Program-made: the position numbers and the translations under genes
Notes under the pieces: generated by a model
Database searches by the model: none
Told to the model about the DNA's origin: nothing
What the model saw: the letters and a program-made list of their open reading frames with translations, nothing else
Assembly (NCBI RefSeq): GCF_002836515.1
Contig: NZ_PJBC01000059.1
Location: 1 to 64,000 of the forward strand
Length of the DNA stretch: 64,000 nt
Source of the DNA: Pseudomonas sp. Choline-02u-1
GTDB lineage: Bacteria > Pseudomonadota > Gammaproteobacteria > Pseudomonadales > Pseudomonadaceae
Direction: 5' to 3'
In this document: positions 38,211 through 49,123 of the stretch, one piece after another
Position numbering within the stretch: position 1 is the stretch's first letter
How the letters are laid out: each line of letters starts with the position of its first letter

Positions 38211-38283
38211 ACAGCTTCTCCTTCGTTGCCAGTGCATAAAGCGGCAGGCCGAAAAGCCTGCCACTGGAACGCTGTAACGTGGC

Positions 38284-39774
38284 TTACATCAACCGCTTGC
38301 GTTCGCTCGAAGGCGCGATTCCGAGGGATTCGCGGTACTTGGCGACGGTGCGGCGAGCCACCTGAATGCCTTGTGCCTCCAGTAAACCAGCGATCTTGCT
38401 GTCACTCAACGGCTTTTTCTGATTTTCCGCAGCGACCAGTTTCTTGATGATCGCGCGGATCGCCGTGGACGAGCATTCGCCGCCTTCGGAGGTGCTGACG
38501 TGGCTGGAGAAAAAGTATTTGAGTTCATAGATACCGCGCGGGGTATGCATGAATTTTTGCGTAGTCACCCGGGAAATCGTCGATTCGTGCATGCCGACTG
38601 CTTCGGCGATGTCATGCAATACCAACGGCTTCATCGCTTCGTCGCCGTACTCCAGAAAACCGCGCTGATGCTCGACGATCTGCGTGGCTACTTTCATCAG
38701 GGTTTCATTGCGGCTCTGCAGGCTCTTGATGAACCAGCGGGCTTCCTGCAACTGATTGCGCATGAAGGTGTTGTCGGCGCTGGTGTCGGCGCGTTTGACG
38801 AAACCGGCGTACTGGGCGTTGACGCGCAAGCGTGGCACCGATTCCTGGTTCAGCTCAACCAGCCAGCGTTCGTTGTCCTTGCGCACGATCACGTCAGGAA
38901 TGACGTATTCGGCTTCGGTCGACTCGATCTGCGAGCCCGGGCGCGGATTAAGGCTCTGCACCAGCTCGATGACCTGGCGCAGTTCGTCTTCCTTGAGCTT
39001 CATGCGGCGCATCAACTGGCTGTAATCGCGGCTGCCGAGCAGGTCGATGTAATCGGCGACGAGGCGCTTGGCCTCGGCCAGCCACGGTGTTTTGGCCGGC
39101 AACTGGCGCAGTTGCAAAAGCAGGCATTCGCTGAGGTTGCGCGCGCCGATCCCGGCGGGCTCAAATTGCTGGATGCGATGCAGGACGGCTTCGATCTCGT
39201 CGAGTTCGATGTCCAGTTCCGGATCGAACGCTTCAAGAATTTCTTCGAGTGTTTCGTCCAGATAGCCCTGATTATTGATGCAGTCGATCAGGGTGACGGC
39301 GATCAGGCGATCGGTGTCGGACATCGGCGCCAGGTTCAGTTGCCAGAGCAGGTGGCTCTGCAGGCTTTCGCCGGCGGAGGTGCGGGTGGTGAAATCCCAT
39401 TCGTCGTCATCGCTGCTGGGCAGGCTGCTGGCGCTGGTCTGATAGACATCTTCCCATGCCGTATCCACGGGCAGTTCATTGGGGATGCGTTCGTTCCATT
39501 CGCCATCCTCGAGGTTATCCACCGTCGGAGCGGCTTCCTGATAGGAAGGTTCCTGGATTTCGGCGGGTTTCTGTTCGGCGTTGTCGGCCAGAGGATCGGC
39601 GTTGTCGAAGTCGTCGCCTTCTTCCTGGCGCTCGAGCATCGGATTGGATTCCAGAGCCTCCTGGATCTCCTGTTGCAGGTCCAGGGTCGACAATTGGAGC
39701 AGGCGGATGGCCTGTTGCAGCTGCGGTGTCATCGTCAGCTGCTGGCCCATTCTCAAGACTAGCGATGGTTTCAT
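38284..39774 (-). CDS. rpoN: RNA polymerase sigma-54 factor
   Basis: A 496-residue sigma factor for nitrogen, motility and many catabolic promoters. The Gln/Leu-rich activator region I starts [20 protein letters not shown], followed by an acidic region II ([15 protein letters not shown]), the core-binding and HTH domains, and the RpoN box [14 protein letters not shown] at the C-terminus. Full length. It follows lptB by 166 bp, which probably contains its promoter. Confidence 0.98.
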   Translation of the reverse strand: MKPSLVLRMGQQLTMTPQLQQAIRLLQLSTLDLQQEIQEALESNPMLERQEEGDDFDNADPLADNAEQKPAEIQEPSYQEAAPTVDNLEDGEWNERIPNELPVDTAWEDVYQTSASSLPSSDDDEWDFTTRTSAGESLQSHLLWQLNLAPMSDTDRLIAVTLIDCINNQGYLDETLEEILEAFDPELDIELDEIEAVLHRIQQFEPAGIGARNLSECLLLQLRQLPAKTPWLAEAKRLVADYIDLLGSRDYSQLMRRMKLKEDELRQVIELVQSLNPRPGSQIESTEAEYVIPDVIVRKDNERWLVELNQESVPRLRVNAQYAGFVKRADTSADNTFMRNQLQEARWFIKSLQSRNETLMKVATQIVEHQRGFLEYGDEAMKPLVLHDIAEAVGMHESTISRVTTQKFMHTPRGIYELKYFFSSHVSTSEGGECSSTAIRAIIKKLVAAENQKKPLSDSKIAGLLEAQGIQVARRTVAKYRESLGIAPSSERKRLM

Positions 39775-39940
39775 GGCAGGGGCTTAACACCTTATTCGCC
39801 GGCGCTTTGCGCCATCCACTACAGGGCGCCGAAGCGCCAAACTTAAGCAAATTATATGCCTGAAACTGAAGTGTTTGCCTAGAGCGCTGTAACAATTAAA
39901 GCGGATAAATGCGCCTTGAATCGATACAGCGCTGTCGCGC

Positions 39941-40666
39941 TTACAGGCGGAACTCGTGACCCAGATACACTTCCTTGACCAGATCGTTGGCCAGGATGGT
40001 CTCGGCATCGCCTTCAGCGATCAGTTGACCGTCGTTCACGATGTAAGCGGTCTCGCAGATATCCAGGGTCTCGCGGACGTTGTGGTCGGTGATCAGCACA
40101 CCGATGCCTTTGGCCTTGAGGTGGTGGATGATCTGCTTGATGTCGCCGACCGAGATTGGGTCGACACCCGCGAACGGTTCGTCGAGCAGAATGAATTTTG
40201 GCGCAGTGGCCAAGGCTCGGGCGATTTCCACCCGACGGCGCTCGCCGCCGGACAGGCTCATGCCGAGGTTGTCGCGGATGTGGCTGATGTGGAATTCCTG
40301 CAGCAGGCTTTCCAGCTCCTTGCGGCGACCGGCCTTGTCGAGCTCCGGGCGGGTCTCAAGGATCGCCATGATATTGTCGGCAACCGACAGTTTGCGGAAG
40401 ATCGACGCTTCTTGCGGCAGATAGCCGATACCGGCCTTGGCGCGGCCGTGCATTGGCTGGTGGCTGACGTCCAGATCATCGATCAGCACGCGGCCCTGAT
40501 CGGCCTGCACCAGGCCGACGATCATGTAGAAGCACGTGGTCTTGCCGGCGCCGTTCGGACCGAGCAAGCCAACGATCTGCCCGCTGTCGATCGACAGGCT
40601 GACGTCACGCACGACCTGGCGGCTTTTATAGGCCTTGGCCAGGTGCTGAGCTTTCAGAGTTGCCAT
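39941..40666 (-). CDS. lptB: LPS export ABC ATPase LptB
   Basis: The 241-residue cytoplasmic ATPase powering LptFG-driven extraction of LPS from the inner membrane. Walker [10 protein letters not shown], signature [15 protein letters not shown] and Walker [14 protein letters not shown] are intact, with the switch His in ITDHNVRET. Its ATG shares one base with the lptA stop. It ends the kdsD-kdsC-lptC-lptA-lptB set. Confidence 0.98.
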   Translation of the reverse strand: MATLKAQHLAKAYKSRQVVRDVSLSIDSGQIVGLLGPNGAGKTTCFYMIVGLVQADQGRVLIDDLDVSHQPMHGRAKAGIGYLPQEASIFRKLSVADNIMAILETRPELDKAGRRKELESLLQEFHISHIRDNLGMSLSGGERRRVEIARALATAPKFILLDEPFAGVDPISVGDIKQIIHHLKAKGIGVLITDHNVRETLDICETAYIVNDGQLIAEGDAETILANDLVKEVYLGHEFRL

Positions 40667-41211
40667 TACTGGGATTTCTCTTCGGTTTTCTTCTTCGGCT
40701 GGATCACCATATCGATGCGCGGACGCGCTTCGGTGACCTTGCTGCCCGTGGCGCGACCGGCGCTGGCCAGTTTCTTCACGGTGTCATAGACGATTTTTTC
40801 GCCTTGGGTGACGTTGCCGTCCTTGTCGACGACTTTGGCCTTGTCGATCAGCACCACACGGTTTTGCTGAGCGTGGTATTGAATCGTCACGCCGTAGCCT
40901 TGAACAGGCTTGGCGTCGCCCTGCGTCTGCAACTGCTCGAAGTAGGCCAGGTTGCCCACCGAGGTCACCACGTCGATGTCGCCATTGGGCGCGCGAGTCA
41001 TCGTCACGGTGTTGCCTTTAACGATCATCGAGCCCTGGGTGATGATCACGTCACCTTTATAGGTGGCGATGCCATTCTTGTCGTCGAGTTGGGCGTCGTC
41101 GGCCTGAATGCGGATAGGTTGCTGCTGATCGTTCGGCAGGGACCAGGCGCTCGCGCTTCCCAGTGCTGCGCCCAGACTGAGCAAAATAGGGAGGGTTTTA
41201 ACGAGCCTCAT
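40666..41211 (-). CDS. lptA: Periplasmic LPS bridge protein LptA (LptH)
   Basis: A 181-residue periplasmic beta-jellyroll (OstA-like) protein forming the LPS bridge between LptC and LptD; in Pseudomonas it is often called LptH. The signal peptide [20 protein letters not shown] is cleaved near ASAWS. It has a Lys-rich C-terminus ([11 protein letters not shown]). The start overlaps lptC by 14 bp. Confidence 0.95.
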   Translation of the reverse strand: MRLVKTLPILLSLGAALGSASAWSLPNDQQQPIRIQADDAQLDDKNGIATYKGDVIITQGSMIVKGNTVTMTRAPNGDIDVVTSVGNLAYFEQLQTQGDAKPVQGYGVTIQYHAQQNRVVLIDKAKVVDKDGNVTQGEKIVYDTVKKLASAGRATGSKVTEARPRIDMVIQPKKKTEEKSQ

Positions 41212-41770
41212 ACTGTCCTCTTACGTTCGATTGCAGGTGTATCCTGCTGTCCTTCAGGTACGCTTTCATTCCGACGCCAGTCGATACGCCGCCAGCGCCC
41301 TCGATTCTAACGGGTTGCGCGGTCTGCGCATATTCTTGCTGCGGGAACACGGTCATGCGGGTGCTGGTGATCAGGGTGCCGCGCTGTTTCTCATCGGTGC
41401 GTTGTACGCGCACCGAATCGATCAATTCCACTTCGGTGCCGCCGGAGTTCACTTCGCCGCGCTCGCTGGTCACGTGCCATGGGAAGTCGGTTCCGCGATA
41501 CATGTTCAGATCAGGTTTGGTCACCAGCGTAATGTCGGTGGCCTTGACGTGCTCGGCCTTGTCTGAGGTCATCTCGTACTGCACCTTGCCGTCGGGCAGG
41601 TACTGAATGGTGTGCGTGTTGGTCGCGTACCAATCGATCGGATTTTCGGCGGTCGAGACCGGTGGCCTGTCGAGGAAGCGTTCCGGGCTGATGTTCCAAT
41701 AGCCCACGGCAGCGAAGATCGCCGCAATGCAGCCGAACAGCAGGAAATTGCGAAACTTTTTGCTAAACAT
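41198..41770 (-). CDS. lptC: LPS export protein LptC
   Basis: A 190-residue bitopic protein that hands LPS from LptBFG to LptA. One N-terminal membrane helix (FLLFGCIAAIFAAVGYW) is followed by a periplasmic jellyroll. ATG 41770 (MFSKKFRNF) was chosen over the open frame from 41839, which overlaps kdsC and is not family-like. It lies 8 bp after kdsC. Confidence 0.94.
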   Translation of the reverse strand: MFSKKFRNFLLFGCIAAIFAAVGYWNISPERFLDRPPVSTAENPIDWYATNTHTIQYLPDGKVQYEMTSDKAEHVKATDITLVTKPDLNMYRGTDFPWHVTSERGEVNSGGTEVELIDSVRVQRTDEKQRGTLITSTRMTVFPQQEYAQTAQPVRIEGAGGVSTGVGMKAYLKDSRIHLQSNVRGQYEAR

Positions 41771-41778
41771 GGTCAGGC

Positions 41779-42303
41779 TCACAGATACGCGGCGTTGGCC
41801 GCTTCGAGGCGGCCCTGGGCGCGCAGGATCAATTCGCAAAACTCGCGGGCGGCACCTTCGCCGCCACGGGCGCGGGTAACGCCGTGGGCGTGCTCGCGGA
41901 CAAATTCGGCAGCGTTGGCCACCGCCATGCCCAGCCCTACGCGGCGAATCACCGGCAAGTCTGGCAGGTCGTCACCAAGGTAGGCGACTTCTTCATAGCT
42001 TAGGCCCAGTTGTGCGAGCAAACCGTCGAGTACCACCAATTTGTCTTCGCGCCCCTGGAACAGGTGCGGAATACCGAGGTTCTTCGCGCGCCGCTCGACC
42101 ACCGGGGTCTTGCGTCCGCTGATGATCGCGGTTTGCACGCCGGCATTCATCAGCATCTTGATGCCCTGGCCGTCGAGGGTGTTGAAGGTCTTGAACTCGC
42201 TGCCGTCTTCGAGGAAGTACAGGCGGCCGTCGGTGAGCACACCGTCGACGTCAAAGACTGCCAGTTTGATCGCTTTGCCGCGTTGCAGCAGATCGTTGCT
42301 CAT
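41779..42303 (-). CDS. kdsC: 3-deoxy-D-manno-octulosonate 8-phosphate phosphatase
   Basis: A 174-residue HAD-family phosphatase making Kdo from Kdo-8-phosphate. The nucleophile Asp is in VFDVDGVLTDG, the Lys in motif III follows, and the Mg-binding acidic pair is in YLGDDLPDLPVI. Its start codon overlaps the kdsD stop by one base. Confidence 0.97.
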   Translation of the reverse strand: MSNDLLQRGKAIKLAVFDVDGVLTDGRLYFLEDGSEFKTFNTLDGQGIKMLMNAGVQTAIISGRKTPVVERRAKNLGIPHLFQGREDKLVVLDGLLAQLGLSYEEVAYLGDDLPDLPVIRRVGLGMAVANAAEFVREHAHGVTRARGGEGAAREFCELILRAQGRLEAANAAYL

Positions 42304-43277
42304 TACATGACTCCTGCGCGCAGCAGATCGGAGAGGTTGAAGGCGCCGATCGGGCGATCCTCCTCGTCGACGACTACCAGGGCGCTGATTCGATGGTCTT
42401 CCATGATTTTCAAGGCTTCAGCGGCAAGCATGTCGGGCCGCGCGGTCTTGCCGTGTGCGGTCATCACTTCGTCGATGGTGGCGTTGCGAATGTCGATGGT
42501 GCGATCCAGGGTGCGGCGCAGATCACCGTCGGTGAAGATCCCGGCGAGTTTGCCGTCGGCTTCAAGGATAGCGGTCATGCCGAGGCCCTTGCGGGTCATT
42601 TCCATCAACGCATCCTTGAGCAGGGTGCCGCGTTGTACCTGCGGCAGTTGCTCTCCGGCGTGCATGACGTTTTCCACTTTCAGCAACAGGCGTCGGCCAA
42701 GTGCGCCGCCCGGATGCGAGAACGCAAAATCTTCGGCGGTAAAACCGCGTGCTTCCAGCAAGGCAACAGCCAAGGCATCACCCATCACCAGTGCAGCGGT
42801 GGTCGAGGACGTCGGGGCCAGGTTCAGCGGGCAGGCTTCGTGCTCGACATGCACGTTGAGATTGACCTCCGCAGCCTTCGCCAGTGGCGACTGCGGGTTG
42901 CCGGTAACGCTGATCAGCTGGATGCCCAGGCGTTTGATCAAGGGCAGCAGCGTGATGATTTCGTTGGTCGAGCCAGAGTTCGACAGGGCCAGAATGACGT
43001 CGTCGCGGGTGATCATGCCCATGTCACCGTGGCTGGCTTCCGCCGGATGCACGAAAAACGCCGGGGTGCCGGTGCTGGCCAGGGTGGCGGCGATCTTGTT
43101 GCCGATGTGCCCGGATTTGCCCATGCCGACTACGACCACACGACCCTTGCTCGCCAGAATCATCTCGCAAGCGCGTACGAAATCGGCGTCGATATGGGCC
43201 ATCAAGCCTTGGACGGCTTCCACTTCGAGGCGGATGGTGCGTTGTGCCGATTGAATCAGGTCGCGGGTTTTGCTCAT
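42303..43277 (-). CDS. kdsD: Arabinose-5-phosphate isomerase KdsD
   Basis: A 324-residue SIS-domain isomerase interconverting ribulose- and arabinose-5-phosphate for Kdo synthesis. The SIS domain (about 35-175) carries GMGKSGHIGNKIAATLASTG and HPAEASHGDMGM; two CBS domains (about 205-320) follow. ATG 43277 (MSKTRDLIQSA) was preferred to the extension to 43343. It is the first gene of the kdsD-lptB set and diverges from mlaF over about 270 bp containing both promoter regions. Confidence 0.96.
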   Translation of the reverse strand: MSKTRDLIQSAQRTIRLEVEAVQGLMAHIDADFVRACEMILASKGRVVVVGMGKSGHIGNKIAATLASTGTPAFFVHPAEASHGDMGMITRDDVILALSNSGSTNEIITLLPLIKRLGIQLISVTGNPQSPLAKAAEVNLNVHVEHEACPLNLAPTSSTTAALVMGDALAVALLEARGFTAEDFAFSHPGGALGRRLLLKVENVMHAGEQLPQVQRGTLLKDALMEMTRKGLGMTAILEADGKLAGIFTDGDLRRTLDRTIDIRNATIDEVMTAHGKTARPDMLAAEALKIMEDHRISALVVVDEEDRPIGAFNLSDLLRAGVM

Positions 43278-43549
43278 GTCAGAATCGTATGGGCCGATGA
43301 AAAGGCGGCGATTATAGCGGTTATGTGGCAAAGCCTCACGCAAGTTCGTCGTGCTTTGTCATCACTGGTTACCAAAACCCTCCGAAAGTCGCTCCCACCT
43401 TATTCTGTCGGCGACTGTGCCCGGCTTCTCGCTTGGGCGCTCAGCCATTGCAGTGATATAGTTCGCCGCCAGTTCGGCCTGCCCGGGATGCAGGTGTTTC
43501 CTAGGAAAGTCTGGCATCCCAGTGAGAGGCTGCATCGCAAGGAGTTTAG

Positions 43550-44359
43550 ATGAGTGCCGATAACGCCTACGCGGTCGAGCTGAAGGGAGTCTCCTTCAAG
43601 CGCGGTGCGCGGAGCATTTTCAATAACGTCGATATCCGCATCCCGCGCGGCAAGGTCACCGGCATCATGGGGCCTTCCGGCTGCGGCAAGACCACGCTGC
43701 TGCGCCTTATGGGCGCGCAGTTGCGGCCGTCCAGCGGCGAAGTCTGGGTCAACGGGCAGAACCTGCCGACGTTGTCGCGCAGTGATCTGTTCGATGCGCG
43801 CAAACACATGGGCGTACTGTTTCAGAGCGGTGCGCTGTTCACCGATCTTGATGTGTTCGAGAACGTGGCCTTCCCGCTGCGGGTTCATACCCAACTGCCG
43901 GAGGACATGATCCGTGACATCGTCCTGCTGAAGTTGCAGGCGGTGGGGCTGCGTGGCGCCATCGAGCTGATGCCGGACGAACTGTCCGGCGGCATGAAGC
44001 GCCGCGTGGCCCTGGCCCGGGCGATTGCCCTCGATCCGCAGATTCTCATGTACGACGAGCCCTTCGTGGGCCAGGATCCGATCGCCATGGGCGTGTTGGT
44101 GCGCCTGATCCGCCTGCTTAACGATGCACTCGGAATCACCAGTATCGTGGTGTCCCATGATCTGGCGGAGACCGCGAGCATTGCCGACTACATCTATATA
44201 GTGGGCGATGGTCAGGTACTGGGGCAGGGAACACCGGATGAACTGATGAATTCGGATGAACCGCGTATCCGCCAGTTCATGACCGGTGATCCCGATGGCC
44301 CGGTGCCGTACCATTTTCCAGCGACGGATTACCGCGCAGATCTTCTGGGGAAGCGCTGA
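43550..44359 (+). CDS. mlaF: Phospholipid ABC transporter ATPase MlaF
   Basis: The 269-residue ATPase of the Mla outer-membrane lipid asymmetry system (Ttg2A in older Pseudomonas usage). Walker [17 protein letters not shown], a variant signature [16 protein letters not shown] and Walker [14 protein letters not shown] are present. An AAGGAG site lies 5 bp upstream of ATG 43550. It shares one base with mlaE. Confidence 0.97.
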   Translation: MSADNAYAVELKGVSFKRGARSIFNNVDIRIPRGKVTGIMGPSGCGKTTLLRLMGAQLRPSSGEVWVNGQNLPTLSRSDLFDARKHMGVLFQSGALFTDLDVFENVAFPLRVHTQLPEDMIRDIVLLKLQAVGLRGAIELMPDELSGGMKRRVALARAIALDPQILMYDEPFVGQDPIAMGVLVRLIRLLNDALGITSIVVSHDLAETASIADYIYIVGDGQVLGQGTPDELMNSDEPRIRQFMTGDPDGPVPYHFPATDYRADLLGKR

Positions 44360-45156
44360 TGCGCAGAATTTCATTGATGGAACGCGTGCGTCGGTTCGGC
44401 GAATCGGCGATCGACGCGGTCGCGGTGTTTGGTCGAGCGACCCTGTTCCTGTTTCATGCCCTGTTGGGGCGTGGCGGTACCAGCGGTGGTTTCGGTCTGT
44501 TGGTCAAGCAGCTGCACTCGGTTGGCGTCATGTCGCTGGTGATCATCGTGGTCTCCGGCATTTTCATCGGCATGGTTCTCGCGCTGCAGGGCTTCAGCAT
44601 CCTTTCCAGCTATGGTTCAGAGCAGGCGGTGGGGCAGATGGTCGCCCTGACGTTGCTGCGTGAACTGGGGCCGGTGGTCACGGCACTGCTGTTTGCCGGT
44701 CGGGCCGGTTCGGCGCTGACCGCCGAGATCGGCAACATGAAATCCACCGAACAGTTATCCAGTCTGGAAATGATCGGTGTCGATCCGCTCAAGTACATCA
44801 TTGCCCCGCGCCTGTGGGCCGGCTTCATTTCCCTGCCGGTGCTGGCGATGATCTTCAGCGTCGTCGGCATCTGGGGCGGTTCCTGGGTCGCGGTCGACTG
44901 GCTGGGCGTCTACGAAGGCTCGTACTGGGCGAACATGCAGAACAGCGTGACCTTCACCAGCGACGTGCTCAATGGCGTGATCAAAAGCGTCGTTTTCGCC
45001 TTTGTCGTCACCTGGATCGCCGTATTCCAAGGCTATGACTGTGAGCCCACTTCCGAAGGGATCAGTCGTGCTACCACCAAGACCGTGGTGTTTGCCTCGC
45101 TGGCAGTGCTCGGCCTGGACTTTATTCTGACCGCTTTGATGTTTGGAGATTTCTGA
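44359..45156 (+). CDS. mlaE: Phospholipid ABC transporter permease MlaE
   Basis: The 265-residue inner-membrane permease of the Mla complex, with five to six helices and the family signature [16 protein letters not shown] followed by the [15 protein letters not shown] coupling region. One-base overlaps with mlaF and mlaD give coupled translation. Confidence 0.97.
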   Translation: MRRISLMERVRRFGESAIDAVAVFGRATLFLFHALLGRGGTSGGFGLLVKQLHSVGVMSLVIIVVSGIFIGMVLALQGFSILSSYGSEQAVGQMVALTLLRELGPVVTALLFAGRAGSALTAEIGNMKSTEQLSSLEMIGVDPLKYIIAPRLWAGFISLPVLAMIFSVVGIWGGSWVAVDWLGVYEGSYWANMQNSVTFTSDVLNGVIKSVVFAFVVTWIAVFQGYDCEPTSEGISRATTKTVVFASLAVLGLDFILTALMFGDF

Positions 45157-45623
45157 TGCAAAACCGCACCCTGGAAATCGGTGTCGGCCTGTTCCTGCTG
45201 GCAGGGATCCTGGCTTTGCTGCTGCTCGCCTTGCGCGTCAGCGGCCTGTCTCCGACTGCGTCCACCGACACCTACAAGTTGTATGCGTATTTCGACAATA
45301 TCGCCGGTCTGACGGTCAGAGCCAAAGTGACCATGGCCGGTGTGACCATCGGCAAGGTCACGGCAATCGATCTGGATCGCGACAGCTTCACCGGTCGGGT
45401 CACGCTGCAAGTGGATAAAAAGGTCGACAACCTGCCGGTCGACTCCACGGCGTCTATCCTCACCGCGGGTCTGCTGGGCGAGAAATACATCGGTATCAGC
45501 GTCGGCGGTGAAGACACTCAGTTGAAAGACGGTGGAACCATCCATGACACGCAGTCGTCACTGGTACTGGAAGACCTGATCGGTAAATTCCTGCTCAATA
45601 CCGTTAGCAAAGACGCCAAATGA
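45156..45623 (+). CDS. mlaD: Phospholipid-binding MCE protein MlaD
   Basis: A 155-residue single-pass protein whose periplasmic MCE domain forms the hexameric ring over MlaE. The membrane helix is IGVGLFLLAGILALLLLALR and the MCE core shows YAYFDNIAGLTVRAKVTMAGV. The C-terminal hydrophobic helix ends FLLNTVSKDAK. Confidence 0.97.
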   Translation: MQNRTLEIGVGLFLLAGILALLLLALRVSGLSPTASTDTYKLYAYFDNIAGLTVRAKVTMAGVTIGKVTAIDLDRDSFTGRVTLQVDKKVDNLPVDSTASILTAGLLGEKYIGISVGGEDTQLKDGGTIHDTQSSLVLEDLIGKFLLNTVSKDAK

Positions 45624-45634
45624 GGAGCTTTTGA

Positions 45635-46288
45635 ATGATCTCTATCTTGCGACGTGGCCTGTTGGTGTTGCTCGCGGCCCTGCCGTTGATGGCTAACGCT
45701 GCACCGGGGCAATCGGCTCATGACCTGATTCAGGACACCACGAACCGGATGCTTGCCGACTTGCAGGCCAACAAAGAGAAGTACAAGCAGGATCCGCAGG
45801 ATTTCTATGCGGCACTGAACAACATTGTCGGCCCGGTGGTGGATGCCGAGGGCATCTCCAAAAGCATCATGACCGTGAAGTATTCGCGCAAGGCCACGCC
45901 TGCACAGATGCAGCGCTTTCAGGAAAACTTCAAGCGCGGCCTGTTCCAGTTCTACGGCAACGCGCTGCTGGAGTACAACAACCAGGGCATCACCGTTGAC
46001 CCGGCCAAAGACGAATCGGGCGACCGCACCAGCGTCAACATGACCGTCAAGGGCAGCAACGGGGCGATCTATCCGGTGCAGTACACCCTTGAAAAGATCG
46101 GCGGCGAGTGGAAGTTGCGCAACGTGATCATCAACGGTATCAACATCGGCAAACTGTTCCGTGACCAGTTCGCCGACGCCATGCAGCGCAATGGCAACGA
46201 TCTGGACAAGACCATCGATGGCTGGGCCGGTGAAGTGGCCAAGGCCAAGCAGGAAACCGACAAAGCCGCCGCGAAGCCAGCGCAATGA
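45635..46288 (+). CDS. mlaC: Periplasmic phospholipid shuttle MlaC
   Basis: A 217-residue exported protein (signal peptide MISILRRGLLVLLAALPLMA, cleavage near NAAPG) with the Ttg2D/MlaC fold, carrying phospholipids between MlaA and MlaFEDB. A GAGGAG site precedes ATG 45635. Its stop overlaps the mlaB ATG (ATGA). The tail is Lys/Ala-rich. Confidence 0.96.
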   Translation: MISILRRGLLVLLAALPLMANAAPGQSAHDLIQDTTNRMLADLQANKEKYKQDPQDFYAALNNIVGPVVDAEGISKSIMTVKYSRKATPAQMQRFQENFKRGLFQFYGNALLEYNNQGITVDPAKDESGDRTSVNMTVKGSNGAIYPVQYTLEKIGGEWKLRNVIINGINIGKLFRDQFADAMQRNGNDLDKTIDGWAGEVAKAKQETDKAAAKPAQ

Positions 46289-46590
46289 GTGAGGCGGCAG
46301 TTCGTATGAGTGATGTCGACGAGCTGGTGCTCAGCGGCGTGCTGGACTATCGCACCGGACCCGACCTGCGCAAGGAAGGGCAGGCGCTGATCAAGTCGAG
46401 CAAGGCATCGGCGCTGGTCATCGATTGTTCGGCGGTACAGAAGTCCAGCAGTGTCGGCCTGTCGTTGCTGCTGTGCTTCATGCGTGATGCGCAGGCAGCC
46501 GGCAAGGCCGTCAGCATCCGCGCAATGCCGGAAGACATGCGCGAAATCGCTCAGGTCAGCGAATTGACCGAGCTGTTGGCGCACCCCTGA
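46285..46590 (+). CDS. mlaB: STAS-domain protein MlaB
   Basis: A 101-residue single STAS-domain protein that binds MlaF and is needed for assembly and activity of the transporter. The core VIDCSAVQKSSSVGLSLLLC carries the conserved STAS loop. It is coupled to mlaC by a 4-bp overlap. A terminator follows, so this closes mlaFEDCB. Confidence 0.93.
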   Translation: MSEAAVRMSDVDELVLSGVLDYRTGPDLRKEGQALIKSSKASALVIDCSAVQKSSSVGLSLLLCFMRDAQAAGKAVSIRAMPEDMREIAQVSELTELLAHP

Positions 46591-46608
46591 ACCATCATCT
46601 GTAAAGAA

Positions 46609-46659
46609 GCCCCCCGTCAGAGTCCTGCGTTGCGGGGTTCGCAGGCGCGGGGCTTTTTT
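46609..46659 (+). terminator. mla operon terminator
   Basis: gccccccg near 46609 pairs with cgcggggc at 46646-46653, followed by six T. The stem encloses a second small hairpin (cctgcg/cgcagg). It lies 19 bp after the mlaB stop. Confidence 0.8.
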
Positions 46660-46705
46660 GTATGATGTCCGACCCGTGCGCACAGGGCGCCGATTGAGGT
46701 TGAGC

Positions 46706-46945
46706 ATGCAGGCCGTAGAAGTGAAGAGCTTCCTTGAAGGAAAGCTGCCAGGAACGCTGGTAGAAGTTGAAGGCGAAGGCTGCAACTTCCAGCTGAACGT
46801 GATTAGCGATGAACTGGCGGCGTTGAGCCCGGTGAAGCGTCAGCAGCAGGTCTATGCCCATTTGAACCCATGGATCACCGATGGCAGCATCCATGCGGTC
46901 ACTATGAAATTTTTCAGCAGCGCGGCCTGGGCCGAGCGCACCTGA
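46706..46945 (+). CDS. ibaG: BolA-family protein IbaG
   Basis: A 79-residue BolA-like protein that pairs with monothiol glutaredoxin in iron-sulfur handling; in E. coli it is induced by acid and sits beside murA, as here. The domain shows the VEGEGCNFQLNVIS region with the Cys ligand candidate and the C-terminal SIHAVTMKFFS with the conserved His. ATG 46706 (MQAVEVKSFLE) follows the mla terminator and is preferred over the open frame from 46658. Confidence 0.94.
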   Translation: MQAVEVKSFLEGKLPGTLVEVEGEGCNFQLNVISDELAALSPVKRQQQVYAHLNPWITDGSIHAVTMKFFSSAAWAERT

Positions 46946-46952
46946 GCCCTAG

Positions 46953-48233
<1,281 letters not shown>

Positions 48234-48244
48234 TCGCTGCATCG

Positions 48245-48310
48245 GGACACACGGACGTGTCCACTGAATTCGTTTCGAGTCGAGGGTGTGCGCACCCTCG
48301 ATGTGTGTCC
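48245..48310 (+). promoter_or_regulatory. Structured region ahead of hisG with competing hairpins
   Basis: The 5' element ggacacac (48245-48252) can pair with gtgtcc at 48257-48262 or, alternatively, with gtgtgtcc at 48303-48310, enclosing a perfect hairpin cgagggtg-tgcg-caccctcg (48281-48300). It lies between murA and hisG. No T run follows, and no leader peptide rich in His codons is visible, so it is not a classical attenuator. Confidence 0.4.
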
Positions 48311-48361
48311 GGCGCCGATTGCGACCGGGCATGAGTACCTTGATAAGGACTGACGTTTCCC

Positions 48362-48997
48362 ATGTTGACCATCGCACTGTCCAAGGGCCGCATCCTTGAC
48401 GACACTCTGCCGCTTCTCGCTGAAGCGGGCATCGTGCCGACCGAGAATCCGGACAAGAGCCGCAAGCTGATCATCCCCACGACCCAGGACGATGTGCGTC
48501 TGCTGATCGTGCGTGCCACCGACGTGCCGACCTATGTCGAGCATGGCGCCGCCGACCTCGGCGTCGCCGGTAAGGACGTGCTGATGGAGTACAGTGGCCA
48601 GGGCCTGTACGAGCCGCTGGACCTGCAGATTGCTCAGTGCAAGCTGATGACCGCCGGCAAGATCGGCGCGGTCGAGCCCAAGGGCCGTCTGCGTGTGGCG
48701 ACCAAGTTCGTCAATGTTGCCAAGCGTTACTACGCCGAGCAGGGCCGCCAGGTCGACATCATCAAGCTGTACGGCTCGATGGAGCTGGCGCCGCTGATTG
48801 GTCTGGCCGACAAGATCATCGACGTGGTCGACACCGGCAACACCCTGCGCGCCAATGGCCTGGAGCCCCAGGAACTGATCGCCACGATCAGCTCGCGACT
48901 GGTGGTCAACAAGGCCTCGATGAAAATGCAGCACGCCCGAATCCAGGCGTTGATCGACACCCTGCGCAACGCAGTGGAATCGCGACACCGCGGCTGA
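48362..48997 (+). CDS. hisG: ATP phosphoribosyltransferase, short form
   Basis: The 211-residue short HisG that starts histidine synthesis. This form lacks the C-terminal regulatory domain and works with the HisZ subunit, encoded elsewhere. [18 protein letters not shown] and the PRPP loop [14 protein letters not shown] are the landmarks. The murA-hisG-hisD-hisC order matches the arrangement I recall in other pseudomonads. Confidence 0.97.
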   Translation: MLTIALSKGRILDDTLPLLAEAGIVPTENPDKSRKLIIPTTQDDVRLLIVRATDVPTYVEHGAADLGVAGKDVLMEYSGQGLYEPLDLQIAQCKLMTAGKIGAVEPKGRLRVATKFVNVAKRYYAEQGRQVDIIKLYGSMELAPLIGLADKIIDVVDTGNTLRANGLEPQELIATISSRLVVNKASMKMQHARIQALIDTLRNAVESRHRG

Positions 48998-49049
48998 TCT
49001 ACCTGCGCGGCCCGAGGCCGCGCCGTCTATCCGCCTCATAGCCAGAATT

Positions 49050-49099
49050 CTCAGGTGCCCAAGCGGATCGAATGCTAGTTTCGGGCGCCTGAGTTTTTT
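49050..49099 (+). terminator. Intrinsic terminator between hisG and hisD
   Basis: ctcaggtgccc at 49050-49060 pairs with gggcgcctgag at 49083-49093 (one G-U), then six T. It lies 53 bp after the hisG stop and 25 bp before hisD, implying a hisD promoter or partial read-through. Confidence 0.85.
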
Positions 49100-49123
49100 G
49101 CCAATTCCTATGAGGCTCTCGCT

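Noticed and set aside
48234..48361. Classical his attenuator with leader peptide before hisG
   Set aside because: No short ORF with a run of His codons and no T-run terminator in this stretch.
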